This document shows positions 1 through 8,134 of a stretch of DNA of 64,000 nt, in pieces. A program made the position numbers and the translations under genes. Below the pieces are notes generated by a model. That model ran no database searches. It was not told the origin of the DNA and worked only from the letters and a program-made list of their open reading frames with translations. Numbering within the stretch: position 1 is the first letter of the stretch; the number at the start of each line of letters is the position of its first letter. Origin of the DNA: Paracoccaceae bacterium (GTDB lineage Bacteria; Pseudomonadota; Alphaproteobacteria; Rhodobacterales; Rhodobacteraceae); assembly GCA_004153385.1 (NCBI GenBank), contig SDAL01000003.1:297624-361623 (forward strand), in the 5' to 3' direction.

Positions 1-1377
1 ATCGGCGATATATCTTAGCCCCCGTTCCAGCTCGACGCGGCCCTTGGCAGCCCCCAGACTAAGCCGGACTGCTTCGGGCGCGGGCCCGATTGCAAACGCA
101 TCCGACGGCACGACCCCCACACCAACGGTGCCCAGACGCGCCTGAAAATCCGCGCGTTTCAGATTATCGGGCAGGTTCAGCCACACATGGAACGCACCTT
201 CGGGCTGATGTGAAAACACCTCTGGCAGCCGCTTGAGACCCAAGGCATGCCGGTGGCGGGTTTCGGTGCGGATTTCCTGGATCACCCGCGCGGCGGTGCC
301 GCTGGTGATCCACTTCGCCGCGACCGCTGCTGTGAGCGAGGACACCACCGCCGCCGTGGCACGAATGGCAGTTTCGATATCATGCGTCTGGCGGCGATGA
401 CCTTTCGGCATCACAAGATAGGACACGCGCAACGCAGGCGACAGGCATTTTGCCAATCCCGCAATATAGAAAACCGCATCCGGTGCCAGCACGCGCAAGG
501 GCGGGGGCGCATCGGGCACCAAGGCACCGTATGCATCATCTTCAATGATTGTAATCGCGTGCTCTTGCGCGATCCGCAATATCTCCTTGCGGCGAGACAG
601 CGACATGGTGATTGCGGTCGGGTTATGCAGTGTCGGGTTGATATACAAAACCGCACGCGGGTGCACACGGCAGGCCTCTTCGAACGCGTCGGGCAGGATG
701 CCATCTGTGTCCATCTGCAACCCGACGGTGCGCAGCCGCAAATACTCCGCCGCTGTAATCATGCCGGGATAGGTCAGATTTGCCGACAAGATCGTACCGC
801 CTTCAGGAACCAGCGCGGCAAAAAGCGCAAATATTGCCCCCTGAGCGCCCGAAGTCAGCAGCACATCATGGGCCGACACACCCGGTATCCGGTCCGAAAG
901 CCATCCCGCGCCCACCTCGCGGTCGCTCAACGTGCCGCCCGGAACGTGATATTGCAAAAGAGTTTCCAACCCTGCATCGCCCCCACCGAGGGCTGCGATA
1001 TCGCTCCACATCAGATCCGAAACCGTGCTGTTTTCGAACCGTGGCGGCAGGTTCATCGTCATATCAATCGCGCCTGTATCCGGACCTCGGGACGGCGCAG
1101 TCACCGGCGCTTGCGGCAGGACGAATGTCCCCTGCCCCGCACGGCCTTCGATCAGACCACGCCGACGCGCCTCCGTGTAGGCGCGGGTGATTGTCGTGAA
1201 GTCGACACCCAGCGCATCGCCAAGCACCCGATGCGCCGGAAGCTTTGCCCCGGGCGCAAGCACCCCTGTGCGCATATCCCGCTCCAGTGCATCGGCAATC
1301 AGCATGTAAAGCGGTCCGCTATCACGAGCGATATCTGGTGCCCAGATCGGGGCGTGGCGCAATGTCGCGGCTTTCAT
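1..1377 (-). CDS. MocR-family (GntR/aminotransferase fusion) regulator, C-terminus cut by window edge
   Basis: The minus-strand frame stays open from an ATG at 1377 to base 1 (459 codons) with no stop, so the gene continues off the left edge. About residues 15-85 form a GntR-type winged helix (LPAHRVLGDALGVDFTTITR). The rest is a fold-type I aminotransferase-like domain. The PLP lysine is visible in GLAKCLSPALR, about residue 310. MocR proteins use PLP as a sensor and usually regulate a divergent neighbour. Here the neighbour is hemA, itself a PLP enzyme, so control of aminolevulinate synthesis is the natural inference. The effector is unknown. Confidence 0.9.
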   Translation of the reverse strand, partial: MKAATLRHAPIWAPDIARDSGPLYMLIADALERDMRTGVLAPGAKLPAHRVLGDALGVDFTTITRAYTEARRRGLIEGRAGQGTFVLPQAPVTAPSRGPDTGAIDMTMNLPPRFENSTVSDLMWSDIAALGGGDAGLETLLQYHVPGGTLSDREVGAGWLSDRIPGVSAHDVLLTSGAQGAIFALFAALVPEGGTILSANLTYPGMITAAEYLRLRTVGLQMDTDGILPDAFEEACRVHPRAVLYINPTLHNPTAITMSLSRRKEILRIAQEHAITIIEDDAYGALVPDAPPPLRVLAPDAVFYIAGLAKCLSPALRVSYLVMPKGHRRQTHDIETAIRATAAVVSSLTAAVAAKWITSGTAARVIQEIRTETRHRHALGLKRLPEVFSHQPEGAFHVWLNLPDNLKRADFQARLGTVGVGVVPSDAFAIGPAPEAVRLSLGAAKGRVELERGLRYIAD

Positions 1378-1396
1378 CAGATCACATCCCTTGAGA

Positions 1397-1415
1397 ATAG
1401 TGTATGCATAGTGTA
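1397..1415. promoter_or_regulatory. Direct repeat in the mocR-hemA intergenic region, candidate operator
   Basis: ATAGTGTA occurs at 1397-1404 and again at 1408-1415, exactly 11 bp apart, on one face of the helix. MocR regulators commonly bind direct repeats between themselves and a divergent target. Binding here is inferred only from position. Confidence 0.4.
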
Positions 1416-1513
1416 AGGTATCAGTATGTAATTATATGCCTACAAGGACGTCAACACATACATACGGTCATGGCACCCCGCCGTCATCGATCAACTGCAA
1501 AGGCGCAAGTCAC

Positions 1514-2794
1514 ATGGTCACATTCGACACGGTATTTCAAGAAGCGCTTGGCCATCTTCGTGCCGAACAGCGCTATCGCAAATTCCGCTCAATCCGGATG
1601 AAGCCCCGAAGTCGCCCCGTTGCCGCGTGGCAAAAGCCTGACGGAACGGTGCAGGATGTAACGGTGTGGTGTTCCAACGACTATCTTGGTCTTTCACAAC
1701 ATCCAGACGTTCAGGCTGCCGTTGCAGAGGGGGTCGAACTGTATGGAGCAGGCGTAGGCGGCACGCGTAACATCTCCGGCACGCATCCCGCCCATATCGC
1801 CTTGGAAAAGGGCCTTGCGGACTGGCATGGAAAGGACGCGGCACTGCTGTTTTCATCAGGGTGGGTGGCGAACCTTTCGGCATTGGGCACATTGGGGCGT
1901 GTGCTGCCCGGTTGCGTGATCTTTTCTGACGCGGGCAACCACAACTCGATGATCGAGGGGATGAAACGCTCCGGCGCAGAGGTCCGGATTTTCCGCCACA
2001 ATGACACCCGCCACCTTGCACAACTGCTGGCGGCCGCACCGGCAGGCAGTAGCAAGTTGATCGCATTCGAGAGCGTCTACAGCATGGATGGCTCCGTCGC
2101 GCCCCTGCGCGAGATCTGCGATCTGGCCGAACAGTTCGACGCATTCACCTATCTTGACGAGGTACATGCAGTCGGCCTGTACGGCCCCGAAGGCGCGGGC
2201 ATCGCAGCGCGCGAAGGGGTGGCTGCGCGGATTACGATGATCCAGGGAACGCTTGCGAAGGCCTTCGGGCTGGTGGGGGGGTATATTTCCGGATCATCGG
2301 CGGCGGTGGACACGGTCAGGTCGTATGCGGAAAGCTTTATCTTCACCTCTTCCCTGCCCGCCTATATCGCCGCGGGCGCGCTGACCTCCCTTGAACTCCT
2401 CAAGACAGCGGACCCTTTACGCACACGTCTGTTTCACCAGATCGCCGCCTTGCGCGACGGGCTGCAGGCCTGCGCCATTCCTGTGATTGCAGGCGGCACG
2501 CAGGTTGTGCCCGTACTCATCGGCAACGCGCAGCAGACCGCACGCACAAGCGAGCGGCTTCTCGAGGATCACGCGATCTATGCCCAGCCCATCAACTATC
2601 CCACAGTTCCGCGCGGCACCGAGCGCCTGCGCCTGACCCCGTCACCGCAACATAGCGCAGCCCAGATCAACGCGCTGGTGTCGGCCCTCGACAGGCTTGC
2701 AACCGATATCGGATGGCGCAAGGCACAGACCCGACACCCGGCCCCGCACGCGCATCACAAAGCCTCGCGACATTACGCCACGTCGCCTTCATGA
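1514..2794 (+). CDS. hemA: 5-aminolevulinate synthase
   Basis: This enzyme condenses glycine and succinyl-CoA to 5-aminolevulinate, the first step of C4-pathway haem synthesis. The product is 426 residues. The PLP-binding lysine is K249 in GTLAKAFG, and [24 protein letters not shown] and [12 protein letters not shown] are typical ALAS blocks. The start at 1514 (MVTFDTVF) matches the family N-terminus better than the in-frame upstream codon at 1436. About 30 C-terminal residues after the folded domain look poorly structured. It is divergent from a MocR regulator and upstream of a haem-rich bd oxidase, so it may be a dedicated or accessory ALAS copy. Confidence 0.96.
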   Translation: MVTFDTVFQEALGHLRAEQRYRKFRSIRMKPRSRPVAAWQKPDGTVQDVTVWCSNDYLGLSQHPDVQAAVAEGVELYGAGVGGTRNISGTHPAHIALEKGLADWHGKDAALLFSSGWVANLSALGTLGRVLPGCVIFSDAGNHNSMIEGMKRSGAEVRIFRHNDTRHLAQLLAAAPAGSSKLIAFESVYSMDGSVAPLREICDLAEQFDAFTYLDEVHAVGLYGPEGAGIAAREGVAARITMIQGTLAKAFGLVGGYISGSSAAVDTVRSYAESFIFTSSLPAYIAAGALTSLELLKTADPLRTRLFHQIAALRDGLQACAIPVIAGGTQVVPVLIGNAQQTARTSERLLEDHAIYAQPINYPTVPRGTERLRLTPSPQHSAAQINALVSALDRLATDIGWRKAQTRHPAPHAHHKASRHYATSPS

Positions 2795-2927
2795 TCAGCA
2801 TGCCCTACTTATTGGACAGGCCCCACTACACCATCCCACGCGGAGGTATCCCCACAAGGTCCGCCCGACGTACGAAAAACCGCCTCGGAACGCATCGCGT
2901 TCATCATAATCAGCAGGAGAGGGAAGG

Positions 2928-4349
2928 ATGACATTTCTTGGTATGTCCGCCGAGCTTTTAGCCCGGATACAATTCGCGTTTACCATCTCGTTCCACTTCA
3001 TCTTCCCCGCCATCTCGATCGGGACGGCCAGCTATCTTGCCGTTTTGAACGCGATGTGGCTGTGGACGCGCGATGAAGCCTATCTGAAGCTGTTCGAATA
3101 CTGGAAAACAATCTTTGCCATGACCTTCGGGATGGGCGTCGTCTCGGGGATCGTCATGAGTTACCAGTTCGGCACGAACTGGTCTGTGTTTTCCGAAAAA
3201 GCAGGCGCGGTCATCGGTCCATTGATGGGCTATGAAGTGTTGACGGCCTTCTTTCTTGAGGCGGGCTTTCTTGGCATCGCGCTATTCGGCCGGCAGCGGG
3301 TCGGTGACAAGATGCATATGGTGGCCGTGGCCATGGTCGCGATCGGCACATTGATATCGGCCACATGGATCACGTCGGCCAACAGCTGGATGCACACGCC
3401 CGCAGGATATTCGATCGACGCGAACGGTAATTTCGTTCCTGCCGACTGGTGGGCCATCGTGTTCAACCCGTCGTTTCCCTACCGTATGGTCCACACGGTT
3501 CTGGCCGCCTTCCTGACCACCGCATTTGTTGTGGGGGGTGTGGGGGCATGGCATCTGCTGCACGACCGCACGAACCGGCAGGCGCGGATCATGTTCTCCA
3601 TGGCCATGTGGATGGCTGCCTTGGTTACACCTGCACAGATTTTCGTGGGCGACATGCACGGCCTGAATACGCTGGAGCATCAACCCGCCAAGATCGCCGC
3701 GATGGAGGGCCATTACGAAACCCATCCCGATGGCGCGCCGCTGATCTTGTTCGGTATTCCCGATGACAAGGCCGAGGTCACGCGCTATGCCTTGGAAATT
3801 CCAAAACTCGGCTCGCTTATCTTGCGCCATGATCCCAATGCCGAGATCAAGGGCCTGAAGGCGTTCCCGCGCGAAGACCGCCCGCCAGCGATGATGCCGT
3901 TTTTTACATTCCGCATTATGGTGGCGCTTGGCATGCTGATGCTGGCAATCGGCATGTGGTCGCTATGGGCGCGCTGGCGCGGCACACTTTATACGAACAA
4001 AACCCTGCACCGTGCGGCGCTGTGCATGGGGCCATCGGGGCTGATTGCGGTTCTGGCAGGATGGTACACCACCGAAGTCGGGCGCCAGCCGTTCACGATC
4101 TATGGCCTGATGCGGACGTCAGAGAGCATATCACCGCTTGCGGCACAGTCGGTGGGCACGTCGCTTATCGCATTTATCTGTGTGTATTTCGCAGTTTTTG
4201 GCGCGGGCACATTCTACCTGATCAAGCTGATGGCACGCCCGCCGGTCCTGCTTGAGGATCACGAACTGGACAAGGGCCCGATCCGCACCGCAGGCATCAC
4301 GCCCGGTCCGGCACAACAAGACACGCAAGGAGACGGCCATGTGGTTTGA
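2928..4349 (+). CDS. cydA: Cytochrome bd-type (cyanide-insensitive) ubiquinol oxidase subunit I
   Basis: This is the haem-bearing subunit of a quinol:O2 oxidoreductase in the inner membrane. The product is 473 residues with about nine membrane segments. A haem-ligand candidate is H23 in ISFHFIFPA. A second His lies in FPYRMVHTVLAAF, and GRQPFTIYGLMRT is a bd signature. The periplasmic Q-loop is short, as in the CIO branch. A good Shine-Dalgarno (AGGAGAGGGAAGG) precedes the ATG. The gene overlaps cydB by 11 bp, and hemA lies 133 bp upstream. Confidence 0.95.
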   Translation: MTFLGMSAELLARIQFAFTISFHFIFPAISIGTASYLAVLNAMWLWTRDEAYLKLFEYWKTIFAMTFGMGVVSGIVMSYQFGTNWSVFSEKAGAVIGPLMGYEVLTAFFLEAGFLGIALFGRQRVGDKMHMVAVAMVAIGTLISATWITSANSWMHTPAGYSIDANGNFVPADWWAIVFNPSFPYRMVHTVLAAFLTTAFVVGGVGAWHLLHDRTNRQARIMFSMAMWMAALVTPAQIFVGDMHGLNTLEHQPAKIAAMEGHYETHPDGAPLILFGIPDDKAEVTRYALEIPKLGSLILRHDPNAEIKGLKAFPREDRPPAMMPFFTFRIMVALGMLMLAIGMWSLWARWRGTLYTNKTLHRAALCMGPSGLIAVLAGWYTTEVGRQPFTIYGLMRTSESISPLAAQSVGTSLIAFICVYFAVFGAGTFYLIKLMARPPVLLEDHELDKGPIRTAGITPGPAQQDTQGDGHVV

Positions 4350-5343
4350 TTATTCCCTGATCTGGGCGGCCATCATTGCCTTTGCCGTTCTGGCCTATGT
4401 TGTGCTTGACGGATTCGACCTCGGGGTGGGCATCCTGTTTCCGTTCTTTCCCGAGCGGCGCGACCGCGACATCATGACAAATTCCATCGCCCCGGTGTGG
4501 GATGGCAACGAGACATGGCTGGTCTTGGGCGGTGGCGGGTTGATGGCGGTTTTTCCTGTCGCCTACGCCACGATCCTGCCCGCCCTTTACGGGCCGATCA
4601 TCGCGATGCTGCTTGCGCTCATTTTCCGCGGCGTGGCCTTTGAGTTCCGGTGGCGAACCTCTGCGAGATCGCGGTTCTGGGACCGTGCGTTTTGTGCCGG
4701 ATCGGTGGTCGCAGCCTTCATGCAAGGCATTGCTGTCGGGGCATTGGTTCAAGGTATCCGTGTCGAGGAGCGCGCATTCGCAGGCGGCACATGGGATTGG
4801 CTGACACCGTTTTCGATCACAACTGGCGTTGCGGTTATGGTGGGCTATGCCCTATTGGGCGCCACGTGGCTGAACCTGAAAACCTCCGACGCGCTGCAGG
4901 CAAAAGCGCATAAAATCGCGCTTTGGGCCTGCGCGGCCATCTTCGTATTGATCGCCATCATTTCGATCTGGACCCCCTTCATCCGCGCGATCTATTTCGA
5001 GCGCTGGTTCAGCTGGCCCACCGCCCTATTCACTGTGCTTGTACCGGCCTTGGTGCTGTTGTGCGGATATGTGCTGTGGCATGGGTTGAAAACGGACAAG
5101 CATCTTCAGCCCTTTGTCGCGACGCTGGGGCTGTTCGTGCTCAGCTTCGCGGGCTTGGGGATCAGCTTTTACCCCTATATCGTGCCAGGCGCGCTGACAA
5201 TTCAGGAAGCTGCCGCGCCCACGCAATCGCTTACTTTCCTGCTTGTCGGGGCGGCTGTGCTGATCCCGACCATCCTTGCCTATACCGGCTATGCCTATTG
5301 GGTTTTTCGCGGTAAAATCGATCCGGAAGAAGGATATCACTGA
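4339..5343 (+). CDS. cydB: Cytochrome bd-type ubiquinol oxidase subunit II
   Basis: This 334-residue polytopic membrane protein starts MWFDYSLIWAA and contains the CydB hallmark VVLDGFDLGVGILFPF. It pairs with CydA to form the oxidase. The start at 4339 was chosen over an in-frame TTG at 4252 because it has a good ribosome-binding site (AAGGAGA at 4328-4334) and the normal family N-terminus. It overlaps the cydA end by 11 bp, and its stop shares bases with the next ATG, so the three genes are translationally coupled. Confidence 0.95.
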   Translation: MWFDYSLIWAAIIAFAVLAYVVLDGFDLGVGILFPFFPERRDRDIMTNSIAPVWDGNETWLVLGGGGLMAVFPVAYATILPALYGPIIAMLLALIFRGVAFEFRWRTSARSRFWDRAFCAGSVVAAFMQGIAVGALVQGIRVEERAFAGGTWDWLTPFSITTGVAVMVGYALLGATWLNLKTSDALQAKAHKIALWACAAIFVLIAIISIWTPFIRAIYFERWFSWPTALFTVLVPALVLLCGYVLWHGLKTDKHLQPFVATLGLFVLSFAGLGISFYPYIVPGALTIQEAAAPTQSLTFLLVGAAVLIPTILAYTGYAYWVFRGKIDPEEGYH

Positions 5344-5447
5344 TGCCGAAACTTGTCCGTCAGGGTCTGTGGTTTGTCGGTTTGTGGCTGGCAGGCGTGG
5401 GAACGGTTGCAGCCATCGGTCTGGTGATCCGGATGTTTCTGGCCTGA
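5343..5447 (+). CDS. DUF2474/CydX-like small subunit of bd oxidase
   Basis: A 34-codon frame starts on the cydB stop codon (TGATG overlap). It encodes MPKLVRQGLWFVGLWLAG followed by a hydrophobic stretch and a short IRMFLA end, which is a single membrane helix with a basic N-terminus. Single-helix DUF2474 proteins of about this size follow cydAB in CIO-type operons and are thought to play the stabilising role CydX has in E. coli. The identification rests on position, length and the GLWLAGV helix. Confidence 0.8.
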   Translation: MPKLVRQGLWFVGLWLAGVGTVAAIGLVIRMFLA

Positions 5448-5511
5448 ACCACCGCCCCTGACACCATGCGACCCCGCCGCCGCGCGCCATATCATGCGCC
5501 CGCATCTGCCC

Positions 5512-6420
5512 CTAGCCTGTCACGCCTTTTTCACGCCACATCTCGGCCTGCATTTCCGCCGTGACGGCGATGGCATTCTGCACAAGGGGAATATCTTCAT
5601 CCGCACGCACGATACCAACGATGCCTGAAGGAATGGCAGGCCCTTCAATATCGCGAAACTCCACCCCTTCCAGATGAATGCTCGTGCGCAACATATTCGG
5701 TATGATCGCCACCGCCCGCTTCAGCGCGACCTGTGTCAAAACCGATATCAAAGAGCCGGGCGTTGACACGACATGCGGCTCGAACTTGCCACGGCGGGCA
5801 ACCTCCAGCGTACCGAACTCCTGCTCGGGCACGATGAAGGGCACATCCCTCAGAGCGGCCGCACGCAGCGGCAGGCCCGCGCCCGCAACCTGAAGGTCTT
5901 GGGAGAGTGCTGCCACAAAATGGTCTGTGGTCAGCGCGTATCCGCAAAGATCGGGCGGCAGCTCGACCGGTGCCCTGACAAGCGCAACATCAATACGGTG
6001 ATCGCTCACCATGCGCGGCAGATCCTCCATGACATGTTCTTCTGCGGTGATCGTGGCGGTCGGAAAACAGCTGTGAAACCTGCCCACCATTTTCTGCAAA
6101 ATACCGGCATAGGCGGCCGAACCGACATAGCCCACACGCAATTCACCGGTCATCCCGCGTGTCAGGTTCCGCCCTAGATCTTCCGCCGCGCGCGCCGATT
6201 GCAAGACATCATCGACGGCAGCCATGAACACTGTGCCATTGCGCGTCAGCCAAACCTTGCGACTGGTACGCGCGAAAATCTGCATACCAAGATAATCCTC
6301 GGCATGGCTGATCTGAACTGACAAGGTCGGGACCGAAACCCCCAGCTCGGCGGCTGCCAATCGAAAACTGAGGTTGCGTGCGACGGCGGCGATATAGCGG
6401 TAATGGCGTAAATCCAGCAT
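5512..6420 (-). CDS. LysR-family transcriptional regulator
   Basis: The product is 302 residues. The N-terminal helix-turn-helix (LDLRHYRYIAAVARNLSFRLAAAELGVSVPTLSVQI, here described by its ends MLDLRHY and TLSVQI) is LysR-type, and a periplasmic-binding-like effector domain follows from about residue 90. It is divergent from the HbpS-like gene at 6522, with a large inverted repeat right at its start codon, so it most likely controls that gene and itself. The effector is unknown. Proximity to the bd oxidase and haem genes suggests, but does not prove, a haem or redox theme. Confidence 0.9.
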   Translation of the reverse strand: MLDLRHYRYIAAVARNLSFRLAAAELGVSVPTLSVQISHAEDYLGMQIFARTSRKVWLTRNGTVFMAAVDDVLQSARAAEDLGRNLTRGMTGELRVGYVGSAAYAGILQKMVGRFHSCFPTATITAEEHVMEDLPRMVSDHRIDVALVRAPVELPPDLCGYALTTDHFVAALSQDLQVAGAGLPLRAAALRDVPFIVPEQEFGTLEVARRGKFEPHVVSTPGSLISVLTQVALKRAVAIIPNMLRTSIHLEGVEFRDIEGPAIPSGIVGIVRADEDIPLVQNAIAVTAEMQAEMWREKGVTG

Positions 6421-6421
6421 G

Positions 6422-6454
6422 GTATGATTGTTAGCCCGAACCTAACAATCATGC
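6422..6454. promoter_or_regulatory. Inverted repeat at lysR start, candidate LysR operator
   Basis: ATGATTGTTAG (6424-6434) and CTAACAATCAT (6442-6452) are perfect 11-bp inverted arms with a 7-bp spacer. With one mismatch the match extends further to GG/CC. It lies immediately upstream of the lysR ATG, in the divergent promoter region. Confidence 0.6.
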
Positions 6455-6521
6455 CAGAATAAAAGAATGATACCTATGAATACGCGGGGTACATGTCGGG
6501 CATCGATCAAAGGAGTATCAT

Positions 6522-7010
6522 ATGATCAAGACATGCCTCACAGCCGCGGCCATCGCCCTTATCACCCCGTTTGGCGCAGGCGGGGCGGTCAGCGCCCAAA
6601 CGACAGAAGCAGTTGAAACCATGCCCGTTTTAACACTTGAGGCGTCGCAAACCGTGATGAAGGCGGCCGAGGCCGAAGCGGCCAAAAACGGTGCATCTTC
6701 CATCGTGATCGTGGATGTATCGGGCGCGCCGCTCCTGTTGCACCGCATGACCGGCGCGTTTCCCGCAAGTGCGGCGATCGCACAGGGCAAAGCCAGAACC
6801 GCCGTCGATTTCCGTACCAGCACCGCGAAGATGGAGGCAGGCATAAACGGCCCGCGTCAGGCACTGCTGTCGTCTGGATATGTGATGATGGAAGGCGGTG
6901 TGCCCCTATTACTCGACGGGCATGTTGTGGGGGCCGTCGGGGTCAGCGGCGGCACCAAAGAGCAAGACAATGCTGTGGCCACGGCAGGCGCGGCGGCCTT
7001 GGACGACTAG
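6522..7010 (+). CDS. Secreted GlcG/HbpS-like (DUF336) protein
   Basis: The product is 162 residues with a clear signal peptide (hydrophobic residues 5-22, cleavage near VSAQ), so it is periplasmic or secreted. The rest is a GlcG/HbpS domain (VLTLEASQTVMKAAEAEA, then GGVPLLLDGHVVGAVGVSGG). Members bind haem, cobalamin or small ligands. The exact ligand cannot be read from the sequence. A strong ribosome-binding site (AAAGGAG, 6509-6515) precedes the ATG. It is divergent from a LysR regulator. Confidence 0.85.
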   Translation: MIKTCLTAAAIALITPFGAGGAVSAQTTEAVETMPVLTLEASQTVMKAAEAEAAKNGASSIVIVDVSGAPLLLHRMTGAFPASAAIAQGKARTAVDFRTSTAKMEAGINGPRQALLSSGYVMMEGGVPLLLDGHVVGAVGVSGGTKEQDNAVATAGAAALDD

Positions 7011-7032
7011 GCCTGCAAGTCCCCGAAACTCT

Positions 7033-7075
7033 GGCGTGAGGCGGGGCATGAGGTTGCGGTGCCCCGCCTTACGCC
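7033..7075. terminator. Long hairpin downstream of the HbpS-like gene
   Basis: GGCGTGAGGCGGGGCA (7033-7048) pairs with TGCCCCGCCTTACGCC (7060-7075) with a single mismatch in 16. The loop is 11 bp. It sits between convergent genes, so a bidirectional transcript end is likely. There is no T-run. Confidence 0.5.
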
Positions 7076-7081
7076 CATCGG

Positions 7082-7164
7082 TCGGCCCCACACCATGCAC
7101 GCCGCGCGCAACCGCCACCAAACGGTGGAGCAGATCGCGCGCCGCGTGCATGGTGTGGGGCCGA
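7082..7164. repeat. Perfect 21-bp inverted repeat with nested hairpin
   Basis: GGCCCCACACCATGCACGC (7084-7102) and GCGTGCATGGTGTGGGGCC (7144-7162) are perfect complements, extending 2 bp outward on each side. Inside the 41-bp spacer CCACC and GGTGG form a smaller hairpin. It directly follows the 7033-7075 hairpin, between the HbpS-like gene and tetR. Confidence 0.75.
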
Positions 7165-7191
7165 AGATCGCCTGCGTTGCGGCGTGTGCAA

Positions 7192-7821
7192 TCAGCCCCG
7201 ATGGCCGATGCGCGCCATGAAGCGGTCCATTTCTTGCGGCGACGGCGTTTTTCCCGTGTAAATCTCGACATAACGCGGAAACCGCTCAAGCCGCTCGGCC
7301 AGCGGTTCTGTCACGCGCATCGAGATATAGCCGATTTGTACCAGATAGATCGTGCGCGCGCGTGTATCGGCATCCGCACGACTGTGCCCCCAATGTTCAA
7401 GCAGCTCGCGCAGGGCCTGTATCCGGTCATTGTCGGCCTTGTGAAGGCGCGCCAGAACATCTTCGTCTTGCTGCGCCCATGCCCGCACGGCCAGCTCCAG
7501 CCGCGTATCGAAACCGGCATCGGACAAAAAGGTGTTGATCACGTTCAGCATCGCCTCTGTCTCGCTTGCGGCATAATCGCGCGTGGCCGTCACAAGGGGC
7601 GTGGTCGTGGTATCCTCCCAGCGGTTGAGCAGCATCGCCAACAACTGCCGTTTGTCTTTGAAAAACCAGTAAAAGCTTGTGCGGGATAGTTTCAGCGCAT
7701 TGGCCAGAGGCATGATCTTCACCCCGTCCACGCCATTTTCGACAAGCGCATCATAGGCCGCATCCAGCCAAAGTTCAGTCGAGCCACGCCAGCCGCGCTC
7801 GGGGAGAGAGGTGTCTTGCAT
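7192..7821 (-). CDS. TetR-family transcriptional regulator
   Basis: The product is 209 residues. The N-terminal TetR helix-turn-helix is visible (AAYDALVENGVDGVKIMPLA, then LSRTSFYWFFKDKRQLLAML), with a divergent ligand-binding C-terminal domain. It is divergent from the flavoprotein gene at 8135, which is the likely target. A palindrome at 7889-7909 lies in the shared upstream region. The inducer is unknown. Confidence 0.9.
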   Translation of the reverse strand: MQDTSLPERGWRGSTELWLDAAYDALVENGVDGVKIMPLANALKLSRTSFYWFFKDKRQLLAMLLNRWEDTTTTPLVTATRDYAASETEAMLNVINTFLSDAGFDTRLELAVRAWAQQDEDVLARLHKADNDRIQALRELLEHWGHSRADADTRARTIYLVQIGYISMRVTEPLAERLERFPRYVEIYTGKTPSPQEMDRFMARIGHRG

Positions 7822-8134
7822 TGCCTGCCCGCTTCGATGTTCTGCGCTGGTCTGACGCTGTCCGGTTTCAAACTGACCAAGAGCTTAGCCTGTACAAAAA
7901 ATAGACAGGAGTGAACACTAAATTACCGTAGATATTGTCTTAAAAGAAAAATATGGCACATAACCGGTGCCTGATCCGGTCAAACTCATAGGTAATCTCC
8001 GTTTTACAATGCAATTGGCATCAAAAATTACCCTGCCCCGCATCTGGGGCGATATAAAATAAATTGACACGTATGAACATTTTCGGGAACGTGATCGCAG
8101 GCCCAAGGCACCTGAGCAAAGAAAGGTTCCCGTC
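7822..8134. promoter_or_regulatory. Divergent tetR-flavoprotein promoter region with a candidate TetR operator
   Basis: This is a 313-bp AT-enriched intergenic region without a gene. CCTGT (7889-7893) and ACAGG (7905-7909) form an inverted repeat around an 11-bp A-rich spacer, a plausible TetR-type operator. GAAAGG near 8121 is the ribosome-binding site of the downstream gene. Confidence 0.35.

Noticed and set aside
247..1416. 389-codon plus-strand frame
   Set aside because: It is the antisense shadow of the MocR gene, whose domains and PLP lysine are clear on the minus strand.
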